From the NCBI RefSeq assembly GCF_028476545.1, contig NW_026731886.1:186001-250000 (forward strand): a stretch of DNA of 64,000 bases, given 5' to 3'. The translations under genes were made by a program, and so were the position numbers. Below, piece after piece: positions 10,441-21,110 of the stretch. How positions within the stretch are numbered: the first letter of the stretch is position 1; every line of letters starts with the position of its first letter. This DNA is from Physella acuta (taxonomy: Eukaryota > Mollusca > Gastropoda > Physidae). The notes beneath the pieces were generated by a model. That model made no database searches and was not told the origin of the DNA. It saw only the letters and a list, made by a program, of their open reading frames with translations.

Positions 10441-11070
10441 ACCCCCCTGCCCCACTTGTAGACTCACTTCCCCCTTAGCTCCCAGACCTGCGAGCACCCC
10501 CCCCCCCAGGACTGTACTTTGATCCTGCCTCTAGTTGCGGGGTGGATGTTGAAGTTGACAGCCCCAGCCCTCTATTGAGGAGAATCTGTTTGTTCATACT
10601 ACAACAACTGACACAGCTGTCAATTTAGGCAAAGCCCCCCCCCCCCCACTGAACCACACCCCCCCCTTCCGACCCCTGCCTCCCGCACACCGTTTACATC
10701 TGGCTTGGGTGAATCAAGTCAGTTAGCAGATTCTTTCATCTATTGTTCTAGCTTCTATCTGATGATACAATCTATCTCAGCCAGCATCACGTGCTTTTGA
10801 CGTCAAGACCTCGGTACAACTAGATGTGGGTAAGGTGACGTCATATAGTCTAGGTAGAGGTGGGTAAGGTGACTTCAAATAGGTAGTGGTGGTTAGGTGA
10901 CGTGTATGCGGATGGATGTGGATGTGTGTGTGTAGATGTCAGTGTGTGCTGCGTGTGTATGTGTGTGTGTATGTGCGTGCGTGTGTATGTGCGTGTATGT
11001 GAACCAGCAGTCTGAAGTATGAAACCAAGTCATGTTATCACCCCTAACAAGCTCCGTCTATTTAGCTATA
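10441..11070. other. unique spacer with C runs and GT-rich patch
   Basis: C-rich runs at 10497-10508, 10638-10648 and 10660-10667; a GT microsatellite-like tract at 10915-11000; two or three loose copies of a gtgggtaaggtgac motif at 10825-10905. No gene recognised. Confidence 0.6.
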
Positions 11071-11265
11071 ACAGAGATAAACACAGACATTAGTTTAACA
11101 GACATAAACACAGACATTAGTTTAACAGACATAAACACAGACATTAGTTTAACAGACATAAACACAGAGATTAGTTTTAACAGACATAAACACAGACATT
11201 AGTTTTAACAGACATAAACACAGAGAATAGCTCTGACAGACACAGACTTTAGCTTTGACAGACTT
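11071..11265. repeat. 27/28-bp minisatellite, ~7 copies
   Basis: Unit agacataaacacagacatta plus gtttaac or gttttaac. Confidence 0.95.
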
Positions 11266-11534
11266 AAACCTGCAATAAAAAGCGAGTCGTCTGGCAGAAG
11301 ATTCCCCCCCCCCCCACCAACTCACGTCACGCTACCCCCCCCCCCCCCCCTCTATGGCAGGATGTACTTGATGTAATAAATGGCCCCGACCTCGCATATA
11401 CATTGGCACGGCTGGAGGGGGGGAGGGACAGGACGAATAAATTTTGAAACTTCTTAATTTAAGCAATTAGTTAATTAGTTTCTAATTGAGAGTTTCAAGC
11501 GGATATGGGAATGTATTCTTCAAACTACGGGGGA
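11266..11534. other. spacer with two C runs
   Basis: C runs near 11305-11316 and 11335-11350, then A/T-rich unique sequence. Confidence 0.6.
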
Positions 11535-11908
11535 AAGTTGGTCTGTCAAAAGTTGGTCTGTCGAAAGCTGGTCTGTCAAAAGTTGGTCTTTCAAAAGTTG
11601 GTCTGTCGAAAGTTGGTCTGTCAAAAGTTGGTCTGTCAAAATTTGGTCTGTCAAAAGCTGGTCTGTCAAAAGTTGGTCTGTCGAAAAATGGTCTGGCAAA
11701 AGTTGGTCTGTCAAAAGCTGGTCTGTCAAAAGTTGGTCTGTCAAAAGTTGGTCTGTCAAAAGTTGGTCTGTCGAAAGTTGGTCTGGCAAAAGTTGGTCTG
11801 TCAAAAGTTGGTCTGTCAAAAGTTGGTCTGTCAAAAGTTGGTCTGTCAAAAGTTGGTCTGTCAAAAGTTGGTCTGGCAAAAGTTGGTCTGGCAAAAGTTG
11901 GTCTGCTG
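11535..11908. repeat. 15-bp minisatellite, ~25 copies
   Basis: Unit gtctgtcaaaagttg with gtcga and ggcaa variants. A period of five codons keeps frames open on both strands (Phe-Asp-Arg-Pro-Thr on minus; Val-Gly-Leu-Ser-Lys on plus); these are treated as artefact. Confidence 0.97.
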
Positions 11909-12189
11909 TAAAGATCCCCCTCCAAAATCCAACTGGCTGTCACCTTTTGCCTTGAGATATGTAACTTGTATAGCCAGGCAGGCAGGAAAATAAAGTTAGG
12001 ACGTAACTTTGACCCACATACTCGACTCAGGGGGTGGGTGAGGGGGTGGGGGGTGGGGTCTGGCTGACCTCTGAGAGTTGCAGAAGACGCCGAGCTCGCA
12101 GAGAAATGTCGACAATAGATGCGCGTGTCGTGCCGACATTCTTGCGGCACACGGAGTTCTTTGTGCTCACCACATTCTTGATAGCAGCA
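11909..12189. other. unique spacer
   Basis: Mixed sequence with a G/T-rich patch at 12028-12060. Nothing recognised. Confidence 0.6.
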
Positions 12190-13050
12190 GCCTCTCTCAG
12201 ACTCTCTCAGTCTTAGTCTGTCTTAGTCTCTCCCTGTCTCTCTCAGTCTTAGTCTCTCCCAGTCTCTCTCAGACTCTCTCAGACTCTCTCAGTCTTAGTC
12301 TGTCTTAGTCTCTCCCTGTCTCTCTCAGTCTTAGTCTCTCCCAGTCTCTCTCAGACTCTCTCAGACTCTCTCAGTCTTAGTCTGTCTTAGTCTCTCCCTG
12401 TCTCTCTCAGTCTTAGTCTCTCCCAGTCTCTCTCAGACTCTCTCAGTCTGAGTCTGTCTTAGTCTCTCCCTGTCTCTCTCAGTCTTAGTCTCTCCCAGTC
12501 TCTCTCAGACTCTCTCAGTCTGAGTCTGTCTTAGTCTCTCCCTGTCTCTCTCAGTCTTAGTCTCTCCCAGTCTCTCTCAGACTCTCTCAGACTCTCTCAG
12601 TCTTAGTCTGTCTTAGTCTCTCCCAGTCTCTCTCAGACTTAGTCTCTCCCAGTCTCTCTCAGACTCTCTCAGTCTGAGTCTGTCTTAGTCTCTCCCTGTC
12701 TCTCTCAGTCTTAGTCTCTCCCAGTCTCTCTCAGACTCTCTCAGTCTGAGTCTGTCTTAGTCTCTCCCTGTCTCTCTCAGTCTTAGTCTCTCCCAGTCTC
12801 TCTCAGACTCTCTCAGACTCTCTCAGTCTTAGTCTGTCTTAGTCTCTCCCAGTCTCTCTCAGACTCTCCTCTCTCTCTTCTAGTCTATCTTAGTCTCTCT
12901 CAGTTTCAGTCTCTCTCAGACTCTCTCTTAGTCTCTCTTAGTCTCTCTCAGTCTCTCTCAGTTTCTCCCATACTCTCCCAGACTCTCTCAGACTCTCTGT
13001 CTCTTTTCGTCTCTTTCAGTCTCTCAGTCTCTCTCAGACTCTCAACAACA
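12190..13050. repeat. pyrimidine-rich repeat field with 82/72-bp higher-order register
   Basis: Built from 10-bp modules such as actctctcag and gtcttagtct. The landmark tccctgtctc recurs at 12231, 12313, 12395, 12467 and 12539, spacings of 82, 82, 72 and 72. The 72-bp form lacks one 10-bp module. The plus strand is strongly T/C-rich throughout. Confidence 0.95.
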
Positions 13051-13600
13051 GCCGCCTATGTTAGACTCACAATAACCCACCCCCTTCCCACTCGAGCTAT
13101 GGAGGGGGGGGGAGGGGGGAGGTAACATTTGGATAACATTTGTTTTCAAACATCTTTGTGGCAACAGTTATTAAACGGTGAGCGGGATAAGTCACAAAAA
13201 TAAAGTCACAAAAAAATGCACTAAAATGCTCTACGAAATATTTTGATTTACACACTGAGTATTGTAAAATTTTGGTCGTTTATAAATAGGTGTGGTTTTT
13301 TTCTTAGCTAGATATTTATAAACTTTTTAAAAAAATATGGTTTATTATTATAGTCAGAATTTTATCTTCTTATTAGTTAAAAATATTATAAGCCTCCAAT
13401 TTTTGTTAGATATTTATTTGAATACCTGGTAAAAAAAATTAATTCTAAAAGATATTGTAGGTAGATCACTGTGTCATGTATGTTTTCGCCGTAAGCCTTT
13501 CCTCTGTCAGCCTCATCCGTCCACATTGTGTATCGTTGATGATTGCGTCAATGACAGCCTTTGTACCCTGTCGGACTTAGACTTGAACCTATACTTTGTT
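13051..13600. other. A/T-rich unique spacer
   Basis: G run patch at 13105-13121, then A/T-rich sequence with many T and A runs. No open frame worth noting. Confidence 0.6.
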
Positions 13601-13869
13601 ATGTAGTGAGTGCGATGTAGTGAGTGCGATGTAGTGAGTGCGATGTAGTGAGTGCGATGTAGTGAGTGCGATGTAGTGAGTGAGATGTAGTGAGTGAGAT
13701 GTAGTGAGTGAGATGTAGTGAGTGCGATGTAGTGAGTGCGATGTAGTGAGTGCGATGTAGTGAGTGCGATGTAGTGAGTGCGATGTAGTGAGTGCGATGT
13801 AGTGAGTGCGATGTAGTGAGTGCGATGTAGTAAGTGCGATGTAGTAAGTGCGATGTAGTGAGTGCGATA
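13601..13869. repeat. 14-bp minisatellite, ~19 copies
   Basis: Unit gatgtagtgagtgc; three adjacent copies have gtgagtga in place of gtgagtgc. Each unit carries GTGAGTG, a donor-like motif. Confidence 0.97.
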
Positions 13870-13929
13870 AATGTGGGCAGTCGAGCTGGTGGTGTTAAGG
13901 ACAACAAACCATGTTAACTGTGTCTTCTT

Positions 13930-14305
13930 CCAAGTGGTGTGTGGTTGTTGTGGTGTTGGTTTGTGGTGTTGGTTTGTGGTGTTGTGATGTTTGTAGGTCT
14001 GTGATGTTTGTATGTCTATGAAGTTTGTAGATTTGTGATGATTTGAAGAATGATGTTTGTAGGTCTGTGATCATTTTAGAATGATGTGTGTAGGTCTGTG
14101 ATGTTTTTGTCTTTGTGTTTGTATCTTTATGATGTTTCCCAAATGTATGATGTTTTTAACCCAAATGTATCTTTTTATCCCAAGTGTGTGATGTTTTTAT
14201 CCCAAGTGTGTGATGTTTTTATCCCATGTGTATGATGTTTTTATCCCATGTGTATGATGTTTTTATCCCAAGTGTGTGATGTTTTTATCCCAAGCGTATG
14301 ATGTT
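13930..14305. repeat. degenerate 17-22-bp minisatellite
   Basis: The right part (14130-14305) has unit gatgtttttatcccaagt plus gtgt. The left part is a looser series of gtgatgtttgtaggtct relatives. Confidence 0.9.
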
Positions 14306-14381
14306 TTAGTCATAGAATGCAGCTCACGACAATTGTTTGTTATATTTTTTGTTGCTATTATTTGCGCTCCGCAGAAAGTCG

Positions 14382-14450
14382 ACACCCCTCCCCCTTCACC
14401 CCTCCCCCTTCACCCCTCCCCCTTCACCCCTCCCCCTTCACCCCACCCCA
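14382..14450. repeat. 14-bp C-rich repeat, ~4-5 copies
   Basis: Unit acccctcccccttc. Confidence 0.95.
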
Positions 14451-14600
14451 GGGTGTTACTGACACTCATCGCTAGCAAAGAAAAATAAATTGTCGGGACA
14501 AAGAGGCTTCACCTCATTACGGCACGGCTGGGGAAAAAACAATGCGCGATCTGCTAGGTAAACATCGACTGGAGGGGTTTTACGTTACTGTAGGGCTCCG

Positions 14601-15785
14601 CAACACGGGCTCCTACATCACGGGCTCCTACACCACGGGCTCCTACACCACGGGCTCCTACACCACGGGCTCCTACACCACGGGCTCCTACACCACGGGC
14701 TCCTACACCACGGGCTCCTACACCACGGGCTCCTACATCACGGGCTCCTATATCACGGGCTCCTATACAAAGGACTCCTACACCACGGGCTCCTACATCA
14801 CGGGCTCCTACATCACGGGCTCCTACACCAGGGCTACACCACGGGCTCCTACATCACGGGCTCCTACATCACGGGCTCCTACACCACGGGCTCCTACATC
14901 ACGGGCTCCTACATCACGGGCTCCTACACCACGGGCTCCTACATCACGGGCTCCTATATCACGGGCTCCTACATCACGGGCTCCTACATCACGGGCTCCT
15001 ACACCACGGGCTCCTACATCACGGGCTCCTACATCACGGGCTCCTACACCAGGGGCTCCTACACCAGGGCTACACCACGGGCTCCTACACCAGGGCTCCT
15101 ACATCACGGGCTCCTACATCACGGGCTCCTACATCACGGGCTCCTACATCACGGGCTCCTACACCAGGGCTACACCACGGGCTCCTACACCAGGGCTACA
15201 CCACGGGCTCCTACACCACGGGCTCCTACACCAGGGCTACACCAGGGGCTCCTACACCAGGGGCTCCTACACCACGGGCTCCTACACCACGGGCTCCTAC
15301 ATCACGGGCTCCTACACCAGGGCTACACCACGGGCTCCTACACCACGGGCTCCTACATCACGGGCTCCTACACCAGGGCTACACCACGGGCTCCTACATC
15401 ACGGGCTCCTACATCACGGGCTACACCAGGGGCTCCTACACCACGGGCTCCTACATCACGGGCTCCTACACCACGGGCTCCTACATCACGGGCTCCTACA
15501 TCACGGGCTCCTACACCAGGGGCTCCTACATCACGGGCTCCTACACCAGGGGCTCCTACACCAGGGGCTCCTACACCACGGGCTCCTACACCAGGGGCTC
15601 CCACATCACGGGCTCCTACACCAGGGGCTCCTACATCACGGGCTCCTACACCACGGGCTCCTACACCAGGGGCTCCCACATCACGGGCTCCTACACCAGG
15701 GGCTCCTACATCACGGGCTCCTACATCACGGGCGCCTACACCACGGGCTCCTACATCACGGGCTCCTATACAAAGGGCTCCTACA
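14601..15785. repeat. 15-bp minisatellite, ~79 copies
   Basis: Unit acgggctcctacatc with acacc, accagg and related variants and occasional 9-bp partial units (ccagggctacacc). The partial units shift the phase but never introduce a stop, so a 494-codon frame (ATG 14542, stop 16026) spans the array and 75 non-repetitive codons beyond it. The repeat peptide is Thr-Gly-Ser-Tyr, then Arg-Ala-Pro-Thr, then His-Gly-Leu-Leu as the phase changes. That switching argues against a selected protein. Confidence 0.97.
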
Positions 15786-16120
15786 ATGTTATAGGAAGAT
15801 GATACAGAGACTTGTATTGTGCACATATCCACAAGACGGCACAAATGTACCAGAACATTGTTACCAGATTGATTTACAAAATTCACGGTCAATCGAAGAC
15901 GTCACAATAATGTATAGACAACTACAACAGATGACGTCACACAGGACAATGACTTCTGCTCCATCTGACCAAATCCAAACTGGCAAGTCGTGTGCGCAGA
16001 CGGCCTCGCGCATGGCCAGATTTTGATATGTGTCATCCATCTTGTGTGGAACAAGGGTCGTTAACTCCAGATGGTCACTGGCAGAGCCCATCGCAAACTT
16101 GGGTCAGCCCCAAACCATGG
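15786..16120. other. unique spacer, open on both strands by chance or design
   Basis: The tail of the array frame continues for 75 non-repetitive codons on plus, and a 76-codon frame (16091-15861) is open on minus. Neither matches a family I know. A CRE TGACGTCA lies near 15933. Confidence 0.5.
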
Positions 16121-16305
16121 ACAACTATCCATTTTTACCCCGGCAATTTTTTATCCGGCAAAACTATCCATTTTTTATCCGGCAAAACTATCAATTTTTT
16201 ACCCTGGGGAAACCTTCCATTTTTATCCGGCAAAACTATCCATTTTTTATCCGGCAAAACTATCAATTTTTTATCCGGCAAAACTATCAATTTTTTATCC
16301 GCCAT
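16121..16305. repeat. 24-bp minisatellite, ~7 copies
   Basis: Unit ccggcaaaactatccatttt plus ttat. Confidence 0.95.
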
Positions 16306-16822
16306 CAGAGCCCTAATGGGCGGGAATTTGTCGCCTGATGTTTTCATCTCCGTGGGTACATTAGCACGTCGTCAAGTTGGCCAAACTAGAAACATTGGGG
16401 GATGGGGTGGGGGGGGGGGGGGAATTAATAGTGGTGTGGGATGATAAGGGTGTAGGGTGATAATGTGTGTGGGATGAAATGTGTGGGGTGATAGGTGTGT
16501 GGGGTTTATGGGCGTACGGAGACAAGTGTAATAATGTGATGCAAAAATTGATGACACTGATGATGATGTAGGGAGGGGGGGGGGGGGGGTGATGATGCGA
16601 GTTGTGACAGTTGGCGACAGACAAGGAACGCCTCACACTAACGTCACGTCACGTGCTTTCTACACTCACGTGACTGACGATCACGTGACTCTGTCCACAT
16701 GTCAGCTGGCTGTCATGTCACTTCACCTCTGTCACCTGACATCAACAGCATGTCATATCAAGATGTCATGTCAGTGGGGTGGGGGAGGGGGGCGTTTTCC
16801 TTGTCATGTACTGAGATTTGAG
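16306..16822. other. spacer with G runs and loose GT-rich repeats
   Basis: G-rich runs near 16397-16421 and 16573-16589. Degenerate gtgtggggtgatagg motifs at 16430-16510 and a cluster of CACGTG/TCACGTG sites at 16640-16690. No gene. Confidence 0.6.
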
Positions 16823-17215
16823 TTCTGACATCCACTGACTAAATCTGACATCCACTGACTAAATCTGACATCCACTGACTAAATCTGACATCCACTGACT
16901 AAATCTCACGTCCACTGTCTAAATCAAACATCCGCTGACTAAATCTGACATCCACTGACTAAATCTGACATCATCTGACTAAATCTGACATCAACTGACT
17001 AAATCTCACATTCACTGACTAAATCTCACATTCACTGACTAAATCTGACATCCACTGACTAAATCTGACATCATCTGACTAAATCTGGCATCAACTGACT
17101 AAATCTCACATTCACTGACTAAATCTCACATCCACTGACTAAATATCACATCCACTGACTAAATATCACATCCACTGACTAAATATCACATCCACTGACT
17201 AAATCCCACATTCAC
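16823..17215. repeat. 20-bp minisatellite, ~20 copies
   Basis: Unit tctgacatccactgactaaa, with ctcacattc and tatcacatc variants clustered toward the right. Confidence 0.97.
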
Positions 17216-17542
17216 TATGTGCTACCTAGCCGGAAGACCAAGTGAACAAAAAAGTGACCAGTTCTAAGTGTTTCACATCCAGCCGTGCCCCATGTGTTTG
17301 AGATTCAATTTGCCCCTGTTTATTTTTCTGTGCACCTTCGTCAGACTTTTCTCGCTATGTTTTGCCAGTATTTGTAAACGTCCGCTCACGACAATTATGA
17401 CGTCATTTTTACTCACCTAGAAGCGTGAGTTTGGTGGAGCGGAAAGGTGAAAGGTCACACTGGATCGTGTTCGGTTGTTTAGGGTTGGTAAAAACTGGTT
17501 GGCTTACACACAACCTCACACCAACCCACACAACCTAGCACC
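17216..17542. other. unique island holding a candidate exon
   Basis: Includes the minus-strand exon candidate at 17417-17459 and, at 17500-17540, loose acaacctcacaccaacc copies. Confidence 0.5.
17417..17459 (-). CDS. candidate small exon, unrecognised product
   Basis: Minus-strand donor CTAG|GTGAGTAAAA (GT at 17416-17415) is strong. Just upstream is a frame reading CDLSPFRSTKLTLL from a possible acceptor cgatccag (AG at 17461-17460). The frame stays open upstream to about 17505 (VSQPVFTNPKQPNTIQ), so a longer exon is possible. The acceptor lacks a good pyrimidine tract. Cysteine followed by alternating hydrophobics would suit an extracellular beta-sandwich, but no family assignment is justified. 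Confidence 0.25.
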
Positions 17543-17800
17543 AACCCACACAATGTGATGGTACCACTAAGCCCAGCGTAGAGCGAGTAGAGCGAGTGTT
17601 GCCTACAATGTGATGGTACCACTAAGCCCAGCATCGAACAAACTGTTGCCTACAATGTGATGGTACCACTAAGCCCAGCATAGAACAAACTGTTGCCTAC
17701 AATGTGATGGTACCACTAAGCCCAGCATAGAACAAACTGTTGCCTACAATGAGATGATACCACTAAGCCCAGTGTAGAACAAACTGTTGCCTACAATGAC
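17543..17800. repeat. 47-bp minisatellite, ~5 copies
   Basis: Unit begins cctacaatgtgatggtacca and ends catagaacaaactgttg; the first copy diverges. Confidence 0.95.
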
Positions 17801-17875
17801 AGAAATTGGGGCCGAGTTTCACGGGAAATTCTCACGTCATGGATGTAAAGGTGATAAAAGTCTGTGGGTAATTGT

Positions 17876-17932
17876 GGGAAGCAGGGGGTGGGGAGCAGGG
17901 GGTGGGGAGCTGGGGGTGGGGAGCTAGGGGCA
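17876..17932. repeat. 15-bp G-rich repeat, ~3-4 copies
   Basis: Unit gcagggggtggggag; G-quadruplex-prone pattern on the plus strand. Confidence 0.9.
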
Positions 17933-17974
17933 CCTGGTAAGGGTGCAGTGATAATTGTGAGGGTAGCAAAGTAG

Positions 17975-18655
17975 GTCATGTATATGAGGTAAAGTGTGAG
18001 GTAAACGGTTAGGTAAAGGGTGAGGTAAAGTGTGAGGTAAAGGGTGAGGTAAAGGGTGAGGTAAAGGGTGAGGTAAAGTGTGAGGTAAAGGGTGAGGTAA
18101 AGTGTTAGGTAAAGTGTGAGGTAAAGGGTGAGGTAAAGGGTCAGGTAAAGTGTTAGGTAAAGGGTGAGGTAATGGGTGAGGTAAAGTGTGAGGTAAAGTG
18201 TGAGGTAATGTCAGGTAAAGGATGAGGTAAAGTGTGAGGTAAAGGGTGAGGTAATATGTGAGGTAAAGTGTGAGGTAAAGGGTGAGGTAAAGGGTGAGGT
18301 AAAGGGTGAGGTAAAGGGCGAGGTAAAGGGTGAGGTAAAGGGTAAGGTAAAGTGTGAGATAAAGTGTGAGGTAAAGTGTGAGGTAAAGGGTGAGGTAAAG
18401 GGTGAGGTAAAGGGTCAGGTAATGTCAGGTAATGTCAGGTAAAGGGTAAGGTAAAGTGTGAGATAAAGTGTGAGGTAAAGTGTGAGGTAAAGGGTGAGGT
18501 AAAGGGTGAGGTAAAGGGTGAGGTAAAATCTGAGGTAATGTGTGAGGTAAAGGGTGAGGTAAAGGGTGAGGTAAAGGGTGAGGTAAAGGGTGAGGTATTG
18601 GGTGAGGTAAAGGGTGAGGTAAAGTGTGAGATAATGTGAGGTACAATGTGAGAAT
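17975..18655. repeat. 12-bp minisatellite, ~55 copies
   Basis: Unit gtgaggtaaagg with tgtgagg, ttagg, aatg and tcagg variants. Every unit holds GTGAGG and GTAAAG, weak donor-like motifs. The minus strand is open in more than one frame (Leu-Thr-Leu-Tyr and Leu-Pro-His-Pro), a period artefact. Long-range duplication: the order near 18340-18420 recurs near 18440-18520. Confidence 0.97.
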
Positions 18656-18826
18656 ATTAAACAAAAACAAAAAATCAGTGACTGGAATATTTGTTTACAA
18701 ACGACCGAATACCCCAGGCTTACCTCCACTAATTAATTATTGGTAATCAGTTTTTATCTAACGCTGACCTGTGACGTCACGAACCATTTGTCTTGTGGCC
18801 AAGTGAGATAACCCAGGCCCTAATGG

Positions 18827-19362
18827 GGATCTGGTACAGGGGTCATACATGGAGGTCTGGTACAGGGGTCAGACATGGGGGGTCTGGTACAGGGGTCAGA
18901 CATGGGGGGTCTGGTACAGGGGTCAGACATGGGGGTCTGGTACAGGGGTCAGACATGGGGGTCTGGTACAGGGGTCATACATGGAGGTCTGGTACAGGGG
19001 TCAGACATGGGGGGGTCTGGTACAGGGGTCAGACATGGGGGTCTGGTACAGGGGTCAGACATGGGGGGGGTCTGGTACAGGGGTCAGACATGGGGGTCTG
19101 GTACAGGGGTCAGACATGGGGGGTCTGGTACAGGGGTCAGACATGGGGGGTCTGGTACAGGGGTCAGACATGGGGGTCTGGTACAGGGGTCAGACATGGG
19201 GGGTCTGGTACAGGGGTCAGACATGGGGGGTCTGGTACAGGGGTCAGACATGGGGGGTCTGGTACAGGGGTCAGACATGGGGTCTGGTACAGGGGTCAGA
19301 CATGGGGTCTGGTACAGGGGTCAGACATGGGGTCTGGTACAGGGGTCAGACATGGGGGTCTT
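18827..19362. repeat. 25-29-bp minisatellite, ~20 copies
   Basis: Unit ggtctggtacaggggtcaga plus catgggg. The period varies only by the number of terminal G bases, giving frame changes between copies. Confidence 0.97.
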
Positions 19363-19418
19363 AAAAAGTACACACTGTGATCTGGAAGAGAAGACCTTAT
19401 TTTAACAGGTAGGAAGTA

Positions 19419-19502
19419 TCATCTAAATATAACATCAACATCTAAAGATAACATCAACATCTAAAGATAACATCAACATCTAAATATAACATCAACATCT
19501 AT
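19419..19502. repeat. 19-bp minisatellite, ~4 copies
   Basis: Unit taacatcaacatctaaaga. Confidence 0.95.
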
Positions 19503-20054
19503 TTAAGTGAAACCAGAACAATAATTGACCCCCTGCTGTACCAACCAGCCCCCCCCCCCACACCAAGCTCCAGGGTGTCAAGTTTCTTTGATATTCCCCG
19601 AGCCCCAATCCACTGATGAAGACATTCAAGTGGAGCTAGCAAGTCCACCTGTAGCACTGGAGCTAAGGTTAAGCTCCTGTAACACTGGAGCTAAGGTTAA
19701 GCTCCAACATTTGTCTCTCTACTTCCCTACCTGTGGCAACCAAAACTTCTAGACTTACTCACCCCCCCCCCTCCCCCACACACACCTTCCCAGCCCCAAC
19801 CCCAACATGCTTTTCTCATTAATGCCGGGACGACCTGATTGTTGTGGCAATGTGTGGGGAGGAGGGGGGAGGAGAGGGGGGGGGGGGGAATTCCCAACGG
19901 CCCGTTCAGGTTCATGGCGCTAAGGAGGGGGGGGGGGTTGAAACGAAGGAGAGTTTCAGCACAGACCCCACACGCAAAGGTCATGGGCATTTCAATGACA
20001 AGGTATAATTAAACCACTATCACGCCTGGTATATGTTATCTCGACTTGCCTTAC
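19503..20054. other. unique spacer with C/G runs
   Basis: Contains a 29-bp two-copy repeat (gtaacactggagctaaggtt; 19650-19705), C runs near 19550 and 19761, and G-rich tracts near 19857-19890 and 19926-19937. No gene recognised. Confidence 0.6.
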
Positions 20055-20103
20055 CTACATCAACTCTACTCTACCTACCCCCAGGCTAAATCAACTCTAC
20101 TCT
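20055..20103. repeat. 31-bp two-copy repeat, interrupted by an insertion
   Basis: Unit atcaactctactctacctac plus cccaggctaa. The second copy stops after ctctactct at 20103 and resumes at 20562-20592 after the inserted element. Confidence 0.85.
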
Positions 20104-20561
20104 GGGAACAAGGCATAACCTCCCCCCCCCCCCCCGACAATTGCCCCCCCCCCCCGAATCCCTTCTCCGACATTACCCTCCCCCGGATTAATTACCCCCC
20201 CCCCCCGCTATCAATTACCCCCCACCCAGTAGGACATTACCAATCCCCCCCCCCCCGGACAGGGTTAGGGTTAGGGTTAAGGTTAGGGTTAGGCTTAAAC
20301 CAATGTCTAGCGTTGATTTGCTTTTGTGTTTTAGGCATAGGTGGACGCTTAGGCTTTGATCTTTTTCTTAAGGTTAGGAATGACGTAATATGTAGGTATA
20401 GAATTCTAGTCAGAGTTAGGATTCTAATTTCAGAGGGGGGGGGGGGGGTGATTCCCCGGGGGGATGGTAATTGACAGGGGGGTAATTGCTCCGGGGGTAA
20501 ATACGGGGGAAATTCCGGGGGTGATCTCCGGGGGGGGGGGGGGGGGTAATGTCCTGTAGCC
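20104..20561. mobile_element. 458-bp non-autonomous DNA element with TIRs and 9-bp TSD
   Basis: The flanks share ctctactct (20095-20103 and 20562-20570), a 9-bp target duplication inside an otherwise continuous 31-bp tandem unit. The ends form imperfect inverted repeats: gggaacaaggcataacc at the left and ggctacaggacattacc read inward from the right, matching at 12 of 17 positions. Just inside, C runs on the left (20121-20260) mirror G runs on the right (20432-20547), giving a fold-back structure. The centre carries TTAGGG-like motifs. There is no transposase frame. TSD length would suit a Mutator-like origin, but the family is not certain. Confidence 0.65.
20266..20296. repeat. interstitial TTAGGG-like stretch inside the element
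   Basis: About five ttaggg or variant motifs in a row (gggttagggttagggttaa then ggttagggttagg). Short and internal, so not a chromosome end. Confidence 0.7.
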
Positions 20562-20619
20562 CTCTACTCTACCTACCCCTAGGCTACATCAACAAGACAT
20601 CAGCCTGTAAGACAAGATG

Positions 20620-20700
20620 ACTTAAGGACATTAAATTAGGACCCTGTAGTACAGAGGACATGAGGACATTACAATAGGACCCTGTAGGACAGAGGACATA
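20620..20700. repeat. two-copy repeat of ~40 bp
   Basis: Two copies of a block containing aggaccctgta, then acagaggacat. Confidence 0.7.
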
Positions 20701-20757
20701 GACTGTGTAAGGCAAGTGTGGGAATAATGGTCGAGTGAAGGGGAAGCTGTCGTTTAC

Positions 20758-20946
20758 AGGATTTCAAGTCACCAAATACTGACAGTTGTGTCACCAAATA
20801 CTGACAGTTGTGTCACCAAATACTGACAGTTGCGTCACCAAATACTGACAGTTGTGTCACCAAATACTGACAGTTGCGTCACCAAATACTGACAGTTGCG
20901 TCACCAAATATTGACAGTTGCGTCACCAAATAACGACAGCTGTGTC
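20758..20946. repeat. 22-bp minisatellite, ~8 copies
   Basis: Unit gacagttgtgtcaccaaata plus ct, with gttgcg variants. Confidence 0.95.
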
Positions 20947-20994
20947 AGTACGCTGGTCATTAAATTGATCATCTAATTTTTTAATAATGTTAAC

Positions 20995-21110
20995 CCAATC
21001 ATCAATTTAATCATCTAATTAGTGCATGTCAAGCCAATCATTTATTTAATCATGTAATTAACGCACTTCAGGCCAATCATTAATTTAATCACCTAATAAA
21101 TGTATGACAC
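20995..21110. repeat. 39-bp A/T-rich repeat, 3 diverged copies
   Basis: Copies start at 20995, 21034 and 21073 with ccaatcat and continue atttaatcatctaatta. Confidence 0.9.

Noticed and set aside
14542-16026. 494-codon frame with Thr-Gly-Ser-Tyr repeats and a 75-codon non-repetitive tail
   Set aside because: The repeat peptide changes three times with partial units, showing no selection for one peptide. The tail overlaps an equally long open minus frame and matches no family.
18710-18780. Minus-strand exon ending at GTAAGCC near 18719
   Set aside because: The possible upstream acceptors lack pyrimidine tracts and every frame has stops.
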